From JALHUB01 sp963719465 (GTDB lineage: Bacteria; Chloroflexota; Dehalococcoidia; DSTF01; JALHUB01), in NCBI GenBank assembly GCA_963719465.1, contig OY970386.1, positions 1,612,001 through 1,676,000 of the forward strand: a DNA stretch of 64,000 nucleotides. Direction: 5' to 3'. Shown here one piece after another: positions 7,014 to 13,982 of the stretch (position 1 is its first letter; each line of letters begins with the position of its first letter). The position numbers and the translations under genes were made by a program. The notes beneath the pieces are model-generated. The model worked only from the letters and a program-made list of their open reading frames with translations, did no database searches and was not told the DNA's origin.

Positions 7014-8231
7014 ATGGACAGAGAAGCCGTCGAACGGGCAAAACAGCATTTCGCCGCTCTTGTGGAGGAGCAGCTCACGCGCGTCGACCACATGAAGGCC
7101 GACAACGGCTGGGCCGACTACTCGACGCTGCGACCCCTCGTCATCGGCGTCTGCGGCGGCGACGGCATCGGGCCCTACATCTCGCGCGAGTCGCAGCGCG
7201 TGCTCGAGTTCCTTCTCGCGCCCGAGGTCGAGCGCGGCGACGTGGTCTTCAAGACTATCGATGGCCTCACCATCGAAAACCGCGCCGCGCAGATGAAGGC
7301 CATCCCCGACGACGTGCTCGACGAGCTCAAGCAGTGCCACGTCATCCTCAAGGGGCCGACGACGACGCCTCGCGCCGGCGACCCCTGGCCCAATATCGAG
7401 AGCGCCAACGTCGCCATGCGCCGCGCGCTCGACCTCTTCGCCAACGTCCGCCCGGTCAAGATACCGGCGCAGGGCATCGACTGGACGTTCTTCCGCGAGA
7501 ACACCGAAGGCGCCTACGTCATGGGCAGCCGCGGCATCCACGTCACGGAAGACCTGGCGTTCGACTTCACGGCCGTCACCAGCCAGGGCAGCGAGCGCAT
7601 CATCGAGATGGCCTTTGACTACGCCCGCAGGCACGACAAGAAGCGGGTCACCGTCGTCACCAAGGCCAACGTCATCAAGACCACCGACGGCAAGTTTCTG
7701 GAGACGGCCAGGAGCATAGCTGCGCGCTACCCGGAGATCGAGTGGGACGACTGGTATATTGACATAATTCCGGCCAAGCTCGTCGACCCGAAGCGGCGGT
7801 CCCATTTCCGCGTCGTCGTGCTGCCGAACCTCTACGGCGATATCCTCACCGACGAGGCCGCGGAGCTGCAGGGCGGCGTCGGGACCGCCGGTAGCGCCAA
7901 CATCGGCCGCCACTACGCGATGTTCGAGGCGATCCATGGCAGCGCGCCGCGCATGGTCGAAGAAGGGCGCGTGGAATATGCCGACCCCAGCGGTCTAATC
8001 CGCGCCGGCGCTATGCTTCTGAACCACATCGGTTTCGCCGACCGCGGCCGCCGCCTGGAGATGGCCCTTGAGATCTGCGACACGTTTGAGAAGAAGATGG
8101 TCGTCACCGGACGGCCCACAGGCTTCAAGGGCTCCGAGTTTGCCGACTACCTCCTCGCGACGCTGAAGGACCCGCATCTGGAGGAACGCTGGCGCGACTA
8201 CCAGGCCACGCAGCCGGCCGTTCAGCCTTAG
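7014..8231 (+). CDS. Isocitrate/isopropylmalate dehydrogenase family protein, probably isocitrate dehydrogenase
   Basis: This 405-residue member of the beta-decarboxylating dehydrogenases oxidises and decarboxylates a 2-hydroxy acid, most likely isocitrate, with NAD(P). Visible motifs are the GDGIGP loop near residue 50, substrate-binding NVAMRRALDLFANVRPVKIP near 130-150, FFRENTEGAYV, the catalytic lysine region VVTKANVIKTTDG, metal-binding NLYGDILTDEAAELQGGVG and the coenzyme-binding AIHGSAP. The long N-terminus and the ANVRPVKI wording favour isocitrate over 3-isopropylmalate, and there is no leu gene nearby. NAD versus NADP use cannot be read from the sequence. It lies between tRNA genes, with an extended -10 immediately upstream. 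Confidence 0.85.
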   Translation: MDREAVERAKQHFAALVEEQLTRVDHMKADNGWADYSTLRPLVIGVCGGDGIGPYISRESQRVLEFLLAPEVERGDVVFKTIDGLTIENRAAQMKAIPDDVLDELKQCHVILKGPTTTPRAGDPWPNIESANVAMRRALDLFANVRPVKIPAQGIDWTFFRENTEGAYVMGSRGIHVTEDLAFDFTAVTSQGSERIIEMAFDYARRHDKKRVTVVTKANVIKTTDGKFLETARSIAARYPEIEWDDWYIDIIPAKLVDPKRRSHFRVVVLPNLYGDILTDEAAELQGGVGTAGSANIGRHYAMFEAIHGSAPRMVEEGRVEYADPSGLIRAGAMLLNHIGFADRGRRLEMALEICDTFEKKMVVTGRPTGFKGSEFADYLLATLKDPHLEERWRDYQATQPAVQP

Positions 8232-8295
8232 CCCGAGCAGTCCTGAGTGGCACCTTCCGCCGCTCGCTGCGAATCTCGTCATCGAGGCTTTTTGG

Positions 8296-8325
8296 TTGAC
8301 AGCCCATCTCCTCGTTGGATAGAAT
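8296..8325 (+). promoter_or_regulatory. Promoter for the tRNA-Val/Leu/Arg cluster
   Basis: TTGACA at 8296-8301 and TAGAAT at 8320-8325 are separated by 18 bases. tRNA-Val starts 14 bases downstream, and tRNA-Leu and tRNA-Arg follow in the same direction. Confidence 0.7.
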
Positions 8326-8338
8326 CGTGAGCGGGAAG

Positions 8339-8415
8339 GGGCGGTTAGCTCAGTTGGTACGAGCGCTTCCTTCACACGGAAGAGGTCACAGGTTCGAGCC
8401 CTGTACCGCCCACCA
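8339..8415 (+). tRNA. tRNA-Val (anticodon CAC)
   Basis: A 77-base cloverleaf with encoded CCA: acceptor GGGCGGT / ACCGCCC, anticodon stem CTTCC / GGAAG around loop TTCACAC, T arm ACAGG TTCGAGC CCTGT. It is first in a three-tRNA cluster. Confidence 0.96.
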
Positions 8416-8423
8416 CGTCGCTT

Positions 8424-8509
8424 GCCGAAGTGGCGGAATGGCAGACGCGCTACGTTCAGGGCGTAGTGTCCGCAAGGGCGTGTGGGTTCAAATCCCACCT
8501 TCGGCACCA
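8424..8509 (+). tRNA. tRNA-Leu (anticodon CAG)
   Basis: An 86-base class II tRNA with encoded CCA: acceptor GCCGAAG / CTTCGGC, anticodon stem CTACG / CGTAG around TTCAGGG, a long variable arm (TGTCCGCAAGGGCG), T arm GTGGG TTCAAAT CCCAC. It starts 8 bases after tRNA-Val. Confidence 0.96.
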
Positions 8510-8550
8510 ACGAAAAGCGAACCGAGACGGAGCGTCGGTGCGTTGATTGG

Positions 8551-8627
8551 GCGCTCGTAGCTCAGCTGGATAGAGCGCAGCCCTGCGGAGGCTGAGGCCG
8601 TGGGTTCGAATCCCGCCGGGCGCACCA
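8551..8627 (+). tRNA. tRNA-Arg with anticodon GCG
   Basis: A 77-base cloverleaf with encoded CCA: acceptor GCGCTCG / CGGGCGC (one G-T pair), D arm GCTC / GAGC, anticodon stem CAGCC / GGCTG around loop CTGCGGA, T arm GTGGG TTCGAAT CCCGC. With T at position 33 the anticodon is GCG, which reads CGC/CGU. Most bacteria use ACG, deaminated to ICG by TadA, for these codons, so G34 is unusual. Stems are intact, so the gene looks functional. Confidence 0.9.
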
Positions 8628-8770
8628 TCACTCGATAGAGCGGTCTCCTGAGGCGACAGGCCGCGGGTTCCCGTCCGGGCCCGTCTGGGCGAATCCCGCC
8701 GGGCGCACCATCAATCGACAGAGCGGTCTCCTGAGGCGACAGGCCGTGGGTTCGGCCGGATGGCGCATCA
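8628..8770 (+). pseudogene. Two degenerate tandem tRNA-Arg copies
   Basis: Directly after tRNA-Arg come two partial copies (about 8628-8710 and 8711-8770). Both carry GATAGAGCGGTCTCCTGAGG or its variant GACAGAGCGGTCTCCTGAGG, then CGACAGGCCG and GGGTTC. The first ends in an intact GCCGGGCGCACCA. Both lack the 5' acceptor strand and have no pairing anticodon arm, and the first has an insertion in its T arm. They read as decayed duplications and should not fold as tRNAs. Confidence 0.75.
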
Positions 8771-8802
8771 TTCCTCCATCCCGCTACCGCCTCGCGTCTT
8801 CA

Positions 8803-8831
8803 TTGTCCCTCGCATTCGGCCGATGTATAAT
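8803..8831 (+). promoter_or_regulatory. Promoter for the small membrane protein gene
   Basis: TTGTCC at 8803-8808 and a perfect TATAAT at 8826-8831 are separated by 17 bases. The ATG is 32 bases downstream. Confidence 0.6.
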
Positions 8832-8862
8832 CGCAACAGAAGTCGATCACGGTGAACGGACT

Positions 8863-9135
8863 ATGAGCAGGCAACCGGCCGGAAGGCCCCGCGACAAACG
8901 GAAAGGACGAAGGCGGATCGTCCCGCCGCCGGTTGGCGCGCGGCCCCGCGTCGCTCCCATCTCCAGCGCCAGCGCCGCGAAATCGGCGGAAACGGCTTCG
9001 ACGCCGGCGGCGCCCGTCCGCCGCGTGCCCGGGATGATGGACTTCAGCTACGTCGGCAGGGAAGTGCGGCGCGTCTTCGTCTTCATGGTCTGCATGATGA
9101 CGCTGATCATCGTGCTCTCGCTCGTCTTTCGCTAG
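8863..9135 (+). CDS. Small single-pass membrane protein of unknown function
   Basis: This 90-residue protein has a basic, proline- and alanine-rich N-terminal half (SRQPAGRPRDKRKGRRR at residues 2-18) and a single C-terminal hydrophobic helix (VFVFMVCMMTLIIVLSLVF, about 71-89), so it is probably anchored by its tail with the basic part in the cytoplasm. I do not recognise a family. ATG 8863 is chosen over an upstream in-frame start because the upstream segment overlaps the promoter and the tRNA remnants. A good promoter precedes it and a strong terminator follows 20 bases after the stop, so it is a self-contained transcription unit. Confidence 0.65.
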   Translation: MSRQPAGRPRDKRKGRRRIVPPPVGARPRVAPISSASAAKSAETASTPAAPVRRVPGMMDFSYVGREVRRVFVFMVCMMTLIIVLSLVFR

Positions 9136-9155
9136 GTGTACGCGGGGACAAGATA

Positions 9156-9181
9156 GCCGAGGCGGGAAGGCCTCGGCTTTT
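9156..9181 (+). terminator. Rho-independent terminator
   Basis: GCCGAGGC (9156-9163), a 6-base loop, GCCTCGGC (9170-9177), then TTTT: an 8-bp perfect stem with a short U-run after the small membrane protein gene. Confidence 0.85.
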
Positions 9182-9204
9182 CGATCTATTGAATGGCGGC
9201 AAGC

Positions 9205-9693
9205 CTAGCGAAGTCGCCCGATAGCCACCACTATCGCAAGCCCCACCGTCACGTAGCCAAAAAGATCGTTCGCCGCCAGCAGGCCGGAGCCCGATAGCGC
9301 GTTTCGCAGCAGGTAGGCGATGACGATGCCGCATGCCGCAATACCCTGCAGCACGGCGCCCCGCTTTCGATTCGACGCCCAGCTGACCGCCTCGCCGACC
9401 GCGTATCCGAGGCCGATCGCGAAGAACAGGGCGAAGTAGGCGATGCCGGAGACTCGTTCCGGCAGCAGCAACCACCAGATGATGCCGCCGACAATTCCGC
9501 CGGCCCCCGCTGCTCCCGCCGCCCGCAGCAGGTACCGCGGCTTCACGTCGTACGTGGGAATGCGACGAAGATGGGCGCAATCCCGGCAGCGCGCCCCCAC
9601 CGGCGTGTGCACGAGACAGCGCGGGCAGATGGCCTTGCCGCAGCGGCTGCAGGCCAGCTCCGTCTCAACACCCGGGTGCGTCGCGCACTGCAT
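9205..9693 (-). CDS. Membrane protein with N-terminal B-box-like zinc ribbon
   Basis: From ATG 9693 the protein has 162 residues. It opens with a cysteine/histidine-rich module (CATHPGVETELACSRCGKAI...CPRCL...CRDCA, about residues 3-47) resembling the B-box-type zinc fingers that precede membrane domains in many bacterial proteins. Three to four hydrophobic segments follow (about 56-76, 82-102, 117-131 and 139-158). Function is unknown; a rhomboid-like or sensor role would be guesswork. The start is uncertain: in-frame ATGs at 9759 and 9771 would add up to 26 unconserved residues, and none has a strong ribosome binding site. It is convergent with the small membrane protein gene across a terminator. 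Confidence 0.7.
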   Translation of the reverse strand: MQCATHPGVETELACSRCGKAICPRCLVHTPVGARCRDCAHLRRIPTYDVKPRYLLRAAGAAGAGGIVGGIIWWLLLPERVSGIAYFALFFAIGLGYAVGEAVSWASNRKRGAVLQGIAACGIVIAYLLRNALSGSGLLAANDLFGYVTVGLAIVVAIGRLR

Positions 9694-9865
9694 GTTCGAT
9701 TCGCTCAGGTCCTTCCCTTCAGATTCACAATCTATTATCGCACCATAATTGAGTAGCATCACCCTTATCATTCGCTGCGCCCGACCGATATTCCATCAGA
9801 GGACGTATGTCTATCGGCATACACCCGTCGGTCGAGTCAATGAATCGATAGCATTGCGAGAGATG

Positions 9866-9970
9866 GAGCGGCCATTGCGACAGGGAAGTCGCCAGGCCCC
9901 CAACGCGGCATTCGAGAGGAGTCGCGGAAGGGGTAGAAAGGCTTCCGGCTCAGGCGCAAGGGCCTGATAC
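9866..9970 (+). other. Hairpin-rich leader upstream of the export operon (candidate structured RNA)
   Basis: The 309-base gap 9694-10002 holds no gene. Its 3' half contains successive short hairpins: GCGAC / GTCGC (9877-9892), GGAAG / CTTCC (9926-9946) and CAGGC / GCCTG (9951-9966), joined by purine-rich linkers, ending 36 bases before the TasA-like start. I tried to match it to c-di-GMP-I, guanidine, fluoride and cobalamin riboswitch cores from memory and found no fit. It could be a regulatory leader or chance pairing in GC-rich sequence. Confidence 0.3.
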
Positions 9971-10002
9971 CGTCAAGTCGCCCGGAGAGGGGGCGAAGCA
10001 CA

Positions 10003-10557
10003 ATGTTTAAGCGAGTTTTGATAAGCCTTATCGCCGTTAGCACTCTTGCTGCCTGCGTCAGTCTGGGCGGTGGCCTCTCGCTCTTCACTCAGTCGATCGA
10101 CGACGGCAGCAACGCGTTCACGAGCGGCAGCGTGGTAATCAGTGCAAGCCCGTCCAGCGCCTTCATCACGATGAGCAACATGGCGCCCGGCGACACGGAG
10201 ACCGAGGATCTCACCATCGCTAACGAAGGCTCACTGCAGCTTCGCTACGCAATGACGACGAGCGCCACGAACACCGACAGCAAGAACCTTCGGGACGCTT
10301 TGACGCTCGTCATCAAGGAGAAGGGCACCGACTGCGCGACGTTCGATGGCACGACGCTCTATAGCGGCACGCTCGCGGACGCCGCCATAGGCAACCCGGC
10401 GACGGGCGGCGACATCGGGGACCGCGTGCTCGACGCTAGCAGCAGCGAGGACCTGTGCTTCAAGATCACGCTGCCATCTAACGCCACCGGGCCTGAAGGC
10501 GCTGCCACGACAGCCACGTTCACGTTCGCGGCCGAGCAGACGACCAACAACCCCTAA
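10003..10557 (+). CDS. TasA/camelysin-like exported protein with SipW-type signal
   Basis: This 184-residue protein has a signal peptide (MFKRVLISLIAVSTLAACVS) followed by GGGLSLFTQSIDDGSNAFTSG, the pattern seen in TasA/CalY-family substrates of SipW signal peptidases (glycine-rich site, Phe, then S/D-rich and FTSG). The remainder is beta-rich with NMAPGDTETEDLTIANEGSL, the MxPGD...NxGs motif common in camelysin/TasA proteins. In Bacillus, TasA forms extracellular fibres; a similar surface role is inferred here. GGAGAGGGGGCGAA precedes ATG 10003. It lies 30 bases upstream of the SipW-type peptidase on the same strand, forming an operon. Confidence 0.8.
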   Translation: MFKRVLISLIAVSTLAACVSLGGGLSLFTQSIDDGSNAFTSGSVVISASPSSAFITMSNMAPGDTETEDLTIANEGSLQLRYAMTTSATNTDSKNLRDALTLVIKEKGTDCATFDGTTLYSGTLADAAIGNPATGGDIGDRVLDASSSEDLCFKITLPSNATGPEGAATTATFTFAAEQTTNNP

Positions 10558-10587
10558 GGGCGCAGGGGCAAGGAGCTGGAGGTAAGG

Positions 10588-11160
10588 ATGCCGCGTTGGT
10601 GCAGTGACCCGCGCCGAATCGGCTGGCTGAAAAAGGGGGTTATCGCCGCCGGCTGGGCTTACCTGGTCGCCGCGGTAGCTCTCGTGGTTCTGCTATTCAT
10701 CCCCTCCATTCTGGGTCTTTTCGGCTATCGCTCCTACGTCATTTACGGCGGCAGCATGGGGGCTGCCTTGCGGGAAGGCAGCGTCGGCCTAACCCGGAAG
10801 ATCGACGGCAGCGCGATCAAGGTTGGCGACGTAGTCGCCGTCAAGCGCTCCTCCCACTCGACGCCTGTATTGCACCGCGTCGTCGAGATCGATACGGGTG
10901 CCAATGGAGTGCGCACGTTCGTCACCCGCGGCGATGCGAACAAGAACGCCGACGCGCAGCCTGTGACGCTCCAGGGCGCCGGCGACAGGGTTGTCTTCAG
11001 CATCCCCTGGCTGGGCTACGCCGTTCACTTCGCGCGGAGCTTCTTCGGCCGCGTCTTTCTGCTGATCTTCCCGGCGACTCTCCTGACAGCCATCCTTCTC
11101 TGGCAAACGTGGAGGGAGGCGCCGACCGTCCCCTACTTCAGCGAGGAACCGCAATGCTAG
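10588..11160 (+). CDS. Signal peptidase I, SipW/ER type
   Basis: This 190-residue membrane protease has an N-terminal transmembrane segment (about 16-45), the catalytic serine in YGGSMGAALREG (Ser about 56), and a histidine in VLHRVVEI (about 95) where the general base sits. That is the Ser-His arrangement of SipW, archaeal and ER peptidases, as opposed to the Ser-Lys dyad of bacterial LepB. TRGDANKNAD follows, and a second hydrophobic helix lies at about 152-172. It should cleave the signal peptides of its two neighbours. GGAGGTAAGG precedes ATG 10588. Confidence 0.9.
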   Translation: MPRWCSDPRRIGWLKKGVIAAGWAYLVAAVALVVLLFIPSILGLFGYRSYVIYGGSMGAALREGSVGLTRKIDGSAIKVGDVVAVKRSSHSTPVLHRVVEIDTGANGVRTFVTRGDANKNADAQPVTLQGAGDRVVFSIPWLGYAVHFARSFFGRVFLLIFPATLLTAILLWQTWREAPTVPYFSEEPQC

Positions 11161-11222
11161 GCGGCGCGAAGCCCCGCGGCGTCGGCGACATCTACGGGGC
11201 GTAGCGGTGAGAGGGGATAGTC

Positions 11223-12239
11223 ATGCTCGCCCGATTCGGACTGCTGGCTTCCCTACTGCTCGGGCTCGCGATCTCCGGGCTGGCGGGCATCGCCTTCGAG
11301 GAGGGCATTGGCGTCTCCACCGATCAGGCTGCCGACTCCGGAAACACCATGACTACCGGCAGTGTCTGCTTCTCCAGCCACAACCCCATGCGTTTGGCTA
11401 CGGGCAGCTATGCCGGGACCGGACTGGACGATCGGCAGATCACCGGCGTCGGGTTCCAACCCGACGCCGTGATCATAAGGAGCTCCACCGCGCGCGTCGG
11501 TATCGTGCGGACGAGCACGATGAACGGGGACGCCTCTAAGATCCTTGGCGATACGGGGGCGCTGGCGGCGGACCTGATTCAATCGTTGGATGCCGACGGC
11601 TTCACCATCGGTACGGACGCGCGCGTAAACAACTCCGGCGAAACGTACTACTGGGCCGCCATGAAGGCCGGCTGCGACCTGGCGGTTGGAAGCTATCTGG
11701 GCGATGGCTCCGACAACCGTTCCATCGCCGTCGGCTTCCAGCCTGTCTGGGTGGTGACCCTCGGCGACGGCAACGACTCCACGTTTCGCCCGGGGCCCAT
11801 CTCCGGCGACGCCTCCTACGACATGACGGGGACGGGCAAGCTCACCAATCGCATTCAAGCCATGGAGGCGAACGGTTTCCAGATCGGCTCGGACGTGGAC
11901 GTAAACAAGGCCGGCGTGACCTACCACTACATCGCCTGGGCCGCCAGTTTCCGCATCTCAACCGGTTCCTACTCCGGCGATGGCACGGACAACCGCTCCA
12001 TCAGCGGCGTTGGTTTCCAGCCCTTGGTGACGTGGATAAAGCGAGACGACGCGTCGCAATCGGTCTGGCGTCCTGCCAGCCTTGCCGGAGACGCGACGCT
12101 CTTCATGAACGCAACAGCAGCGAGCACGAACCGAATACAGGCGCTGCAATCCGATGGTTTCCAGGTTGGAACCGCCGCCCAGGTGAACTACAGCGGCGCG
12201 ACCTTTTATCACCTTGACCTGAGGGATACCGGACCGTAG
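11223..12239 (+). CDS. Secreted protein with three tandem ~92-residue repeats, probable SipW substrate
   Basis: The 338-residue protein begins with a hydrophobic signal (residues 1-25) followed by DQAADSGNTMTTGSVCF, which parallels the DDGSNAFTSGSVVI of the TasA-like neighbour and marks a SipW-type substrate. The rest is three repeats starting at about residues 61, 156 and 248. Each has the pattern GSYxGDGxDNRSI, GVGFQPxxV, GDAS, NRIQAL, DGFQIG, VNxSGxTYHY. Such repeats occur in secreted and phage-like surface proteins; no catalytic motif is seen. It is the third gene of the operon, 62 bases after the signal peptidase, and probably encodes a displayed adhesin or fibre component. Confidence 0.75.
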   Translation: MLARFGLLASLLLGLAISGLAGIAFEEGIGVSTDQAADSGNTMTTGSVCFSSHNPMRLATGSYAGTGLDDRQITGVGFQPDAVIIRSSTARVGIVRTSTMNGDASKILGDTGALAADLIQSLDADGFTIGTDARVNNSGETYYWAAMKAGCDLAVGSYLGDGSDNRSIAVGFQPVWVVTLGDGNDSTFRPGPISGDASYDMTGTGKLTNRIQAMEANGFQIGSDVDVNKAGVTYHYIAWAASFRISTGSYSGDGTDNRSISGVGFQPLVTWIKRDDASQSVWRPASLAGDATLFMNATAASTNRIQALQSDGFQVGTAAQVNYSGATFYHLDLRDTGP

Positions 12240-12286
12240 GCGGATGTCTGCTGGACGACGCCAAGCCGTAATGTCGGGACGATTCG

Positions 12287-13135
12287 CTAGCTGCGAGCGG
12301 AGATCAGCCGTTTGGCCGCCGACATGAACGCGTCGATCGCGTCGTCGGGAAGGGGAATGTCGCCGGGCAGACGCTCTCTTGGCCCGCCGATGCCGTGGAA
12401 ATCGCTGCCGCCCAGCTTCAGGAGGCCGTGCCGGTCAGCGGCCGCGGCCAGGCGAGTCAGGGTGGCCTGATCGTAATCCTGGTAGTAGACTTCCATTCCC
12501 ACCATTCCCGCCGCCTTCAGTTCTTCGAGCAGGCTGTCGAGGTTCGACAGGCTGGCGGGATGCGCCAGGACCGGCAGGGTGCCCGCCTTTGCCAGCATCG
12601 CTATCGCCTCCGACGGCGTCAGCTTGACGCGTTCGGCGTAGGCCGGGCCGTTGCGTCCGATGTAGCGGTCGAAAGCCTCCTGGAACGATGAGACGAACCC
12701 CATCTCCTGGAGCACCTGTGCCACGTGCGGCCGCCCGACTGCGCCCTCGCCGGCCGCCGCCTCCACGCGCTCCCAGGGGATGTCGATGCCCAGGTTGTGC
12801 AGCTTCTGTACCATCATCCGGCCGCGGTCTCGGCGCGCCATTCGCAGGTCTTCCAGCGCTTTTTGGAACGCGGTGTCTTCCGGATCGATGCAGTAGCCCA
12901 GGACGTGAACTTCGTCGCCCGGGATGTCCGTGCTCATCTCGACGCCGGGGACGAGCGTGAAGGCGGGGTATTGCGATGCGGCCTCCAGCGCCTCGGGGAT
13001 GCCCTGTGTCGAGTCGTGGTCGGTCACCCCCAGGATTTCGAGCCCGCGCGAAACCGCCAGTTGCACGAGCTGCGTCGGCGTCAGCTTCCCGTCCGACGCG
13101 TTTGTGTGGGTGTGGAAGTCAGCCTTGCTGGTCAT
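12287..13135 (-). CDS. PHP-domain metal-dependent phosphoesterase
   Basis: This 282-residue protein has the four PHP metal-binding motifs: DFHTHTNASDG (residues 5-15), GVTDHDST (about 36-43), PGVEMS...EVHVLGY (about 63-81) and a late LAHPAS...GGSDFHG. It belongs to the trpH/YciV-like group; known members hydrolyse 3'-phosphoadenosine 5'-phosphate or act as 5'-3' exonucleases on short RNA. Which applies here is not readable. Start ATG 13135 overlaps the end of ymdB by 17 bases, so the two are translationally coupled. It is convergent with the repeat-protein gene. Confidence 0.88.
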   Translation of the reverse strand: MTSKADFHTHTNASDGKLTPTQLVQLAVSRGLEILGVTDHDSTQGIPEALEAASQYPAFTLVPGVEMSTDIPGDEVHVLGYCIDPEDTAFQKALEDLRMARRDRGRMMVQKLHNLGIDIPWERVEAAAGEGAVGRPHVAQVLQEMGFVSSFQEAFDRYIGRNGPAYAERVKLTPSEAIAMLAKAGTLPVLAHPASLSNLDSLLEELKAAGMVGMEVYYQDYDQATLTRLAAAADRHGLLKLGGSDFHGIGGPRERLPGDIPLPDDAIDAFMSAAKRLISARS

Positions 13136-13899
13136 TGCCCGTTTCCCTGTCCACGCGGACGATGCTTCGGGCCCGTCCGGTTTGCTCGTCGATGTCCACA
13201 AGGACGGCGTTGAGGATGGCCGGCCCACCGGCCGGCTGCAGCCGCACCGGCATCGCCGTCAGAAAGCGCTGAAGCACCCCTTCGACGCTGTCGCCGATCA
13301 CCGAGTCGCGCGCGCCCGTCATACCAACGTCGCAAACGAAGGCCGTCCCTCGCGGCAGCACGCGCGCATCCGCCGTCGGCACGTGCGTGTGCGTTCCGAG
13401 CACTGCGCTCACCCGGCCGTCGAGGTACCAGCCCATCGCCATCTTCTCGCTTGTCGCCTCGGCATGCATGTCGACGATGATGATCTTGCCGGCAGGAAGA
13501 CCCGCCAGAGCCCGGTCGGCGGCCCGAAACGGGTCGTCGATATCGACCATGAACACGCGCCCCTGCAAATTTATCACCGTGACAGCGTCCTGCTGGAGAA
13601 TGCCGCGCCCGGCCACGCCGGGGGGATAGTTCAGCGGCCGGAGGATCGGCGCGTCCGAGTCCAGGTAGGGGATTATCTCCTTCTGGTCCCAGATGTGGTT
13701 GCCGGTTGTGATGATGTCGATGCCGAGGGCCAACATCTGTTCGGCGATGTTGGGCGTTATGCCGCGTCCGGCGGCGGCGTTCTCGCCGTTGGCGATGACG
13801 ATGTCCACCGCCAACTCGCGACGGAGCGCCGGCAACAGAATCCGCCAGCGCCTCGCGGCCGGTCCGGCCAACCGCGTCCCCGACCATCAGTACCTTCAC
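13119..13899 (-). CDS. ymdB: YmdB-family metallophosphoesterase (one-base frameshift)
   Basis: The start GTG 13899 encodes KVLMVGDAVGRTGREAL. One extra base near 13846-13850 (GCGCTGGCGGATT) then breaks the frame, and the next frame continues RILLPALRRELAVDIVIANGENAAAGRGI, TTGNHIWDQKE, DMHAEATSEK and GTHTHVPTAD. With the base removed the protein is 259 residues, normal for the YmdB/DUF64 calcineurin-like phosphodiesterases, which cleave 2',3'- and 3',5'-cyclic nucleotides in vitro. Neighbours are rny upstream and the PHP gene downstream; rny-ymdB adjacency is common in many bacteria. The extra base is more likely a sequence error than true loss, since everything else is conserved. Confidence 0.85.
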
Positions 13900-13982
13900 G
13901 CCAACCTCGCGGACACAGAGATAGGGAGCGGGTCTATCCCTCGTTTAGCCGCCTTCAGCGACTGACCGCGCTCCCTCTCCGA

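Noticed and set aside
8640..8770. Additional functional tRNA genes after tRNA-Arg
   Set aside because: No 5' acceptor strand and no pairable anticodon arm could be drawn; they are remnants.
9866..9970. Known riboswitch (c-di-GMP-I, guanidine, fluoride, cobalamin) before the TasA-like gene
   Set aside because: None of the conserved core sequences of these classes could be found.
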